From contig JAFODZ010000017.1 in assembly GCA_017380435.1 (NCBI GenBank), positions 1 to 36,094 on the forward strand: DNA of 36,094 nt, in the 5' to 3' direction. Origin of the DNA: Oscillospiraceae bacterium (GTDB taxonomy: Bacteria; Bacillota; Clostridia; Oscillospirales; Oscillospiraceae). Below are positions 31,703 to 36,094 of this stretch, piece after piece (position 1 is the first letter of the stretch; each line of letters opens with the position of its first letter). The position numbers and the translations under genes are program-made. The notes under the pieces are model-generated. The model was not told the DNA's origin and ran no database searches. It saw only the letters and a program-made list of their open reading frames with translations.

Positions 31703-32644
31703 TTAGAATGTGGCAACATCCTGCTGGGCAGGGTCGGCAGGCTCGACAGAAATGGCAGTCAGCACCGGGCCTAATTCGCCTTGGTACAGATAGTGCTTTT
31801 CTGCCCGGATCGTGGCGGTCACCATAACCCAGCTCTTCGAACGAAGCTTTTTGGCATCCTTGTATTCACAGGGGACGCCGCAGAACTGAATATCGTCAAT
31901 GCAGCAGGTCATCACAAACCGACCGGGGGCGAACATATTCTCTTTTTCCCGGCGGAGCATAGCCACCTGCGCCTTGAAGCGCACGGTTTTTCCGTGGTAT
32001 TTTTGTGTTTCCTCGGTCACATCCCGATACCACAGGGCGTAATCCTCGTCGGCAACCTCGATAATGGGGGCATTAATATCGAAAGGCAGGGGGTCCTCCA
32101 CATCGTCGAAAGCGGTAGTGCCGTCGGTGTAGTCGTAAAGAATATCCATCCGGCGATTTGCTGCCCGCACCAATTTGTGCAGCTCGGTGGTATCTGCACC
32201 CGGCTCTAACCGGTTGAAAACCACCATTTGACCGCCCATCAGCTTATCCATCACCAGATTGCGCATATTGGCGTTGTAGGCCATAAAGGTGGTGGAATCG
32301 GCAAACATAACCTCCTGGGCAACCACCCAGTTTTCCGGGAAACGGCTATACAGGTCGCCCACCATTTCCATACCGTTCAGCTCCGCAACTACCCGCTGGG
32401 CCTTATGCTTTTTCGCCAGAGCTTTCAGCTCCCCGGAGGTGACAGTCTGCTGATCCAGCACTTCCAAATAAACATTTTTATGGGGATAGGCAGAAAAATC
32501 GTATTCCTCCTCCCCCTCCTCAAATACCAGCAGCAGGGTGCGCTCTCCGGCGTTGAAGCGGGGGTCTTCCAGGGTTTCCTGGATGAATTTGGTTTTACCG
32601 GAATCCAAAAATCCGGTAAAGGCATATACAGGGATCTGCACCAT
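31703..32644 (-). CDS. G3E (COG0523/CobW-like) domain fused to a YcgQ/DUF1980-like domain (313 aa)
   Basis: N-terminal P-loop domain with GFLDSGKT (residues 11-18), a degenerate form of the GFLGAGKTT motif of COG0523 metallochaperones. The CxCC metal motif is missing and the guanine-specifying NKxD is replaced by NRLE, so GTP hydrolysis may be impaired. From about residue 215 comes a beta-barrel-like domain with RFVMTCCIDDIQFCGVPCEY, which resembles the C-terminal DUF1980 domain of YcgQ, partner of the YcgR permease in zinc-regulated Bacillus operons. No membrane segment is present. Its start lies three bases after the stop of the other COG0523 gene, with GGGGTG as ribosome binding site, so the two are co-expressed. 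Confidence 0.75.
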   Translation of the reverse strand: MVQIPVYAFTGFLDSGKTKFIQETLEDPRFNAGERTLLLVFEEGEEEYDFSAYPHKNVYLEVLDQQTVTSGELKALAKKHKAQRVVAELNGMEMVGDLYSRFPENWVVAQEVMFADSTTFMAYNANMRNLVMDKLMGGQMVVFNRLEPGADTTELHKLVRAANRRMDILYDYTDGTTAFDDVEDPLPFDINAPIIEVADEDYALWYRDVTEETQKYHGKTVRFKAQVAMLRREKENMFAPGRFVMTCCIDDIQFCGVPCEYKDAKKLRSKSWVMVTATIRAEKHYLYQGELGPVLTAISVEPADPAQQDVATF

Positions 32645-32647
32645 AGC

Positions 32648-33877
32648 TTACACCCCAAACAGACCGGCAATGGCGTTCTCGTCCAGTTGAGCGCCGATGA
32701 CGCAAAGCTTACCGGTTACATCGGCGCTGCCCATACGCACATTTTGTTCGCCGGGAACATAGTCAAAATGGATCCAGCCGCCCTCAGCACAGGGAATAAT
32801 ACCCTTGGCACGGAGGATCATACCAAATGCGCCGGAATCCAAGGCGTCCAATGCGCCGTGAATCTGGGAGAGGGTGAATTTCTTGGCAGTTTCCACGCCC
32901 CAGGAGGTGAAGACTTCGTCGGCGTGATGATGGTGATGATGGTCGTGATCGTGGTGACCGCAGCAGCAGTGCTCATCATCGTGATGATGCTCGTGATGGT
33001 CGTGATCGTGGTGACCGCAGCAGCAGTGCTCATCGTCGTGATGATGTTCGTGGTGTTCGTGGTGTTCGTGGTGTTCGTGATCGTGGTGACCGCAGCAACA
33101 ATGCTCATCATCGTGATGATGCTCGTGATGGTCGTGATCGTGATGACCGCAGCAGCAGTGTTCGTCATCGTGATGATGCTCGTGGTGGTCGTGATCGTGG
33201 TGACCACAGCAGCAATGGTCATCTTCATCGTGATGATGGTGGTGGTGATGCGCCTCCTGCTCCAGTTTTTTCAGTTCCTGGGTAACAGTTGCGCCGCCAG
33301 CCATAGCGGTTATGAGCTGCTGACCGGTCAGCTGATCCCAGGGAGTTGTGACCATAGCTGCCCGGGCATTATGCTCCCGGAGCATAGAAACAGCTTTATC
33401 CAGCTTGTCCTGGGGAATGTTATCGGTGCGGGAGAGAATGATGGAAGAAGCGGTTTCAATCTGGTCATTATAGAATTCGCCGAAATTGCGCATATAGACT
33501 TTGACCTTGCTGGCATCCACAACAGCAACGGTGTAGCCCAGCTCCACACCCTCCACCTTCTCCACGGCGGCAATCACATCGGAGAGCTTGCCGACACCGG
33601 AGGGTTCGATGATGATGCGGTCGGGGGCGTAGGTTTCCAGGGCCTCTTTCAGCGCCTTGCCAAAATCACCCACCAGAGAGCAGCAGATACAGCCGGAGTT
33701 CATCTCTGTGATGTTGATGCCCGCATCCTGCAAAAAGCCGCCGTCGATACCAATCTGACCGAATTCATTTTCGATCAGCATAAGCTTTTGTCCGCAATAG
33801 GCCTCCTGCAGCATTTTCTTGATCAGGGTTGTTTTACCGGCACCCAGAAAACCGGAATAAATATCAATAACTGTCAT
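32648..33877 (-). CDS. COG0523 (G3E) GTPase metallochaperone with His/Cys-rich repeat insert (409 aa)
   Basis: Predicted zinc (or nickel/cobalt) chaperone. Walker A is GFLGAGKTT (residues 9-17), the conserved CxCC metal site is CICC (63-66), EPSGVGK lies near 90, and the guanine motif is SRTD. Between the GTPase and C-terminal CobW_C domains, residues of about 209-318 form a metal-binding region made of five units of the type HCCCGHHDHDHHEHHHDDE, giving 15 cysteines and dozens of histidines. The start at 33877 is eight bases after AAGGAG. The operator at 33901-33915 overlaps the promoter. The insert is far larger than the usual His-rich loop of this family. Confidence 0.9.
   Translation of the reverse strand: MTVIDIYSGFLGAGKTTLIKKMLQEAYCGQKLMLIENEFGQIGIDGGFLQDAGINITEMNSGCICCSLVGDFGKALKEALETYAPDRIIIEPSGVGKLSDVIAAVEKVEGVELGYTVAVVDASKVKVYMRNFGEFYNDQIETASSIILSRTDNIPQDKLDKAVSMLREHNARAAMVTTPWDQLTGQQLITAMAGGATVTQELKKLEQEAHHHHHHHDEDDHCCCGHHDHDHHEHHHDDEHCCCGHHDHDHHEHHHDDEHCCCGHHDHEHHEHHEHHEHHHDDEHCCCGHHDHDHHEHHHDDEHCCCGHHDHDHHHHHHADEVFTSWGVETAKKFTLSQIHGALDALDSGAFGMILRAKGIIPCAEGGWIHFDYVPGEQNVRMGSADVTGKLCVIGAQLDENAIAGLFGV
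32924..33250 (-). repeat. Tandem repeat encoding the His/Cys-rich metal-binding region
   Basis: Units of about 57 bases, five in all (the middle one lengthened by three extra His-Glu-His triplets to about 75). Each encodes HCCCGHHDH plus a His/Asp/Glu tail. The high identity between units suggests recent expansion by slippage or unequal exchange, and unit number may vary between strains. In-frame, so not a CRISPR. Confidence 0.92.
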
Positions 33878-33900
33878 AATCATTGCTCCTTTATAAATTC

Positions 33901-33915
33901 TGATAATCATTATAG
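33901..33915 (-). promoter_or_regulatory. Fur/Zur-type operator overlapping the -10 box of the metallochaperone operon
   Basis: On the minus strand CTATAAT-G-ATTATCA matches the Bacillus-type 7-1-7 Fur-family box (TGATAAT-N-ATTATCA) in 12 of 14 positions. The -10 box TATAAT (33914-33909) lies inside it, so binding would block transcription. The -35 position is weak (ATAGAA). Zur is favoured by the gene content, but the DNA alone does not separate Zur, Fur and PerR. Confidence 0.65.
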
Positions 33916-34025
33916 CACAATTTTTCAGTTTTTCTATATCCAATTCCATCAAAAGCGGAAAAAACACACAAAAAACCAAGTTAGAATCTAAAAACTAAAA
34001 AATTGTGCAAATTGCAAGATAATGC

Positions 34026-34054
34026 TTGCATTTTGACGCCTTGTCCTGTACAAT
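34026..34054 (+). promoter_or_regulatory. Promoter ahead of the membrane protein / HAD-kinase pair
   Basis: TTGCAT (34026-34031), 17-base spacer, TACAAT (34049-34054). An overlapping alternative is TTGACG (34033-34038), 17 bases, TAGCAT (34056-34061). Both start shortly before the leader hairpin. Confidence 0.75.
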
Positions 34055-34064
34055 GTAGCATACC

Positions 34065-34109
34065 GCAGCTTTCCGTGTTTCTGTATCAAACACGGGCAGC
34101 TGCTTTTTT
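34065..34109 (+). terminator. Leader terminator (possible attenuator) before the membrane protein gene
   Basis: GCAGCT-tt-CCGTGTTT pairs with AAACACGG-gc-AGCTGC, followed by six T residues. It starts within a few bases of the predicted transcription start and lies before the gene at 34137. It would release an RNA of only about 50 bases unless read-through occurs. Confidence 0.85.
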
Positions 34110-34136
34110 ATCTTTTGCGATGCTGGAGGGAATCAA

Positions 34137-34838
34137 GTGAAAAAACCTGTTTTTTATACGGAATTAGCCTATGTGTTCGGCCTTTGGATGTTGGCCTGGG
34201 GCACAGCCGGAATGGTTTGGGCGGATTTCGGTATTTCGATGGTGGTTGCGCCGGCCTACATACTGCACCTGGCACTGGTGGATGTTTGGAGCTGGTTTAG
34301 TTTTGGAATCGGAGAATATGTGTTCCAGGCAATTTTGCTTCTGCTGATGATCCTGCTGCTGCGGAAGATAAAGCTGAGCTACTTCCTGTCATTTTTGTCG
34401 GCTGTGTTCTACGGCCTGCTGCTGGATGCGGGACTGGCGCTGGCAGGCCGCGTTCTGCCTGCTGACCCTAATTTTACGGTGCGCCTGATCGTCTATATTG
34501 TGGGCAACCTCTTTGTTTGCGGCGGCGTGGCAATGATGTTCAAGACATATTTGCCGCCGGAGGTTTACGAGCTGTTTGTAAAAGAGGTCGTAAATCGCAC
34601 AGGTATGAAATTGCAGGTGTTTAAAACCATTTATGACTGCGCATCTCTGGCCCTTGCGGTGGTTATGTCTTTGCTGCTGCTGGGAAAAATCGAGGGCGTG
34701 GGTTTGGCAACCTTGATCTGCGCACTGGTCAACGGTACGCTGATCCAATGGGCAAGCAAGCTGTTTGACAAGATTTTTAGATTTAAAGACGGCTTTGCAC
34801 TGCGTGAGAAATTTGAGAAAGGAAGCGAAAAAGTATGA
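34137..34838 (+). CDS. YczE/YitT-like integral membrane protein (233 aa)
   Basis: A membrane protein with five or six hydrophobic segments, starting FYTELAYVFGLWMLAWGTAG, then a gap with GISMVVAPAYIL, and later LSFLSAVFYGLLLDAGLALA and LIVYIVGNLFVCGGVAMMF. The N-terminal pattern resembles the YczE/DUF6198 family of Firmicutes (a YitT relative). The start codon is GTG, fixed by GGAGGG six bases upstream (34125-34130). A C-terminal tail of about 20 charged residues is likely cytoplasmic. Its last four bases overlap the next gene start (ATGA), implying translational coupling and a shared function. Transport or sensing roles are both possible; no substrate is known. Confidence 0.75.
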   Translation: MKKPVFYTELAYVFGLWMLAWGTAGMVWADFGISMVVAPAYILHLALVDVWSWFSFGIGEYVFQAILLLLMILLLRKIKLSYFLSFLSAVFYGLLLDAGLALAGRVLPADPNFTVRLIVYIVGNLFVCGGVAMMFKTYLPPEVYELFVKEVVNRTGMKLQVFKTIYDCASLALAVVMSLLLLGKIEGVGLATLICALVNGTLIQWASKLFDKIFRFKDGFALREKFEKGSEKV

Positions 34839-35950
34839 GCAGAAAATATCGTCTTTCGACAGCGCTGGACATTGATGACCTTTTGATGGAATGTACGGCA
34901 TATGCCATTCGACTGGCTAATGAAAAATATAAGTTCGATCCCCCGATGACCATCTATGAAAAGGAAACCTGGGGCAAGCTGGGTACCCGGGTGGATACCA
35001 TTTATCAGTACTTCAGTGACCCGGAGTTTTATCGCACACAGCCGGTTTATGAGGGCGCGAAGGAATTTGTCCGCAAGCTGTCCCAAATGACCGAGGTCTA
35101 TATCACCACGGCTGTTCCGCCGGAATATATGGGCATTCGGGCAAAACGAATCATGGAGGAATTCCCGGAAATCAACCCCGACCATATTTATATGGGTTCC
35201 CGGAAAGATAAGATCCAGATGGACATCCTCTTTGACGATGCTATGCACAATATCCTGCGCTCCAAGGCCAAGTATCCCATCTTGATGCGCCGTCCCTGGA
35301 ATCAGCAGGCTACAGGTATGCTGGCGGTGAACAACTATGACGAGTTTTTGAAAGTGGTAGAGGTCATCGCTGAGAGCTATGTGGCTAAAGAGGATTCGTT
35401 CTCCTCTGATGAGCCGGGTATTGTGGTACTTGTTGGCCCCTCCGGCAGCGGTAAATCCAAGATCGCTACACGGCTGCTGCACAAAACGGATAAATTCCAA
35501 AAGCTGGTCAGCTATACCACCAATGACCCCACCGCTGTGGAGAAAAACGAGTGGTACAACTATGTACCGCTGGAGGAGTTCCGCCAGATGTGCGACAGCG
35601 GCGAAATGTTCCAATCCACAATGTACGCCGGTCATTGCTACGGCTCCAAGAAGGCCGATGTGGAGGAGATCCTCAAGAGCGGCCACCATGTGCTGACAAC
35701 TATGGATATTTGCGGCGCCATGTCGCTGAAGACCAATTTTAAGAATGTTACTACCATCTATATCAAGCGGGAAAAACGGGCACTGATGGCCAACATTCTG
35801 AAAAAGAATTCTTCCATTGACGACAAGGTTAACCGCCTTACCGCCATTGAATTTGAGGAACACAATGCGCAGATCTGCGACTATGTGGTGGATTTTGAGA
35901 ACTACGACGAAGCGGTCGCCAAGCTGTGCGATATTTTGAAAATCCAGTAA
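34835..35950 (+). CDS. Fusion of HAD 5'-nucleotidase-like and guanylate-kinase-like domains (371 aa)
   Basis: Residues 1 to about 185 resemble the 5'(3')-deoxyribonucleotidase branch of the HAD superfamily: ALDIDD with nucleophile Asp12 and acid Asp14, ITTAVPPEYMG as motif II, DILFDDAMHN as motif IV region. Residues from about 195 are guanylate-kinase-like: P-loop GPSGSGKS (201-208), SYTTNDP, GEMFQSTMYAGHCYGSKK, LTTMDICGAMSLK. The two arginines that grip the GMP phosphate in true guanylate kinases (YTTRxPR) are absent, so the second substrate may differ or activity may be lost. AAAGGAAG precedes the start. It overlaps the membrane protein gene by four bases. Confidence 0.8.
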   Translation: MSRKYRLSTALDIDDLLMECTAYAIRLANEKYKFDPPMTIYEKETWGKLGTRVDTIYQYFSDPEFYRTQPVYEGAKEFVRKLSQMTEVYITTAVPPEYMGIRAKRIMEEFPEINPDHIYMGSRKDKIQMDILFDDAMHNILRSKAKYPILMRRPWNQQATGMLAVNNYDEFLKVVEVIAESYVAKEDSFSSDEPGIVVLVGPSGSGKSKIATRLLHKTDKFQKLVSYTTNDPTAVEKNEWYNYVPLEEFRQMCDSGEMFQSTMYAGHCYGSKKADVEEILKSGHHVLTTMDICGAMSLKTNFKNVTTIYIKREKRALMANILKKNSSIDDKVNRLTAIEFEEHNAQICDYVVDFENYDEAVAKLCDILKIQ

Positions 35951-35973
35951 ATGGGAATTTACCTTAGTAAATA

Positions 35974-36094
35974 CCTTCCCCCGGGGGGAAGGTGCCCCGA
36001 AGGGGCGGATGAGGAACGGCGATAGCCGAAGGATAGGAAAAAGTCTGTTTCTTGGTGTAAATCGGTAGCGTTCCGCCCGCATTCCTCATCAGTC
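35974..36094. repeat. GC-rich palindromic repeat running off the right edge
   Basis: CCTTCCCCC-GGGGGGAAGG, GCCCC-gaa-GGGGC and CGGC-gata-GCCG in a row, then the arms GATGAGGAA (36008-36016) and TTCCTCATC near the end as an inverted pair. The CGGCGATAGCCG core is the inverse of that at 13235-13246. The last 144 bases hold no gene. Confidence 0.65.

Noticed and set aside
32924-33250. Tandem repeat resembling a CRISPR array
   Set aside because: The units are contiguous, in frame and code for a metal-binding sequence; there are no unique spacers and no cas genes.
32228-33991. + strand frame of 587 codons with Val/Met-rich repeats opposite the metallochaperone genes
   Set aside because: The repetitive hydrophobic part is the antisense of the His/Cys codons; the minus-strand GTPase motifs are unmistakable.
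34631-36082. Minus-strand frame of 483 codons opposite the HAD-kinase fusion
   Set aside because: It runs through a palindromic repeat and opposite two well-supported genes, and shows no protein family signal.

Overview
The window looks like chromosomal DNA of an anaerobic gut Clostridia, most likely of the Oscillospiraceae/Ruminococcaceae type. The reasons are the pyruvate phosphate dikinase, the Firmicutes-style ribosome binding sites, sigma-A promoters with 17-bp spacers, a GlpP antiterminator, a DUF1667-containing glycerol phosphate oxidoreductase operon and many GC-rich palindromic intergenic repeats. The genus cannot be named from the sequence alone. No rRNA, tRNA, CRISPR array, transposase or integrase gene was found.

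Layout. (1) 1-6900 is a patchwork behind the 3' end of ppdK: its terminator, an array of mini-hairpins, a candidate small RNA with its own promoter, a gene remnant, a MacB/FtsX-type ABC exporter pair, a truncated acetyltransferase, two small genes and several palindromic repeats. Short sequences resembling the last codons of ppdK recur three times here (about 1032, 5894 and 6819), which suggests repeated insertion at the ppdK 3' end. (2) 6952-13371 is one transcription unit: a PHP-domain phosphoesterase, an unrecognised 139-residue protein and a 1671-residue DUF4132 (MolR-like) protein. (3) 13385-17177 holds single genes, mostly with their own promoters: a PAT-like acetyltransferase, two small membrane proteins, a threonine-aldolase-type lyase and a lipoprotein. 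(4) 17223-26883 is a glycerol phosphate region. On the + strand are sn-glycerol-1-phosphate dehydrogenase (AraM/EgsA type), a HAD phosphatase and a GH2 glycosidase. On the - strand are GlpP, a GlpA-like oxidase, a second FAD oxidoreductase, a DUF1667 protein and a NagD/AraL-type phosphatase, coupled by overlapping or nearly overlapping stop and start codons. A GpsA-like dehydrogenase is divergent from glpP. A strong terminator lies between glpP and the oxidase genes, where a GlpP-controlled attenuator would be expected. (5) 26890-30538 is a FecBCD-type metal-chelate importer followed by a methyltransferase. (6) 30632-31501 is a LacX-like aldose epimerase. (7) 31703-33915 is a pair of COG0523 (G3E) metallochaperones: one carries a five-unit His/Cys-rich repeat, the other is fused to a YcgQ/DUF1980-like domain, and a Fur/Zur-like operator overlaps their promoter. 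(8) 34026-35950 is an integral membrane protein overlapping a gene that fuses a HAD nucleotidase-like domain to a guanylate-kinase-like domain, behind a leader terminator. A further palindromic repeat runs off the right end.

The best candidates for undescribed biology are the HAD-guanylate kinase fusion, the G3E-DUF1980 fusion beside the His/Cys-repeat chaperone, the PHP/139-aa/DUF4132 operon, the repeated ppdK tails, and the hairpin array that feeds a small RNA. All functions are inferred from motifs and context; no database search was possible.
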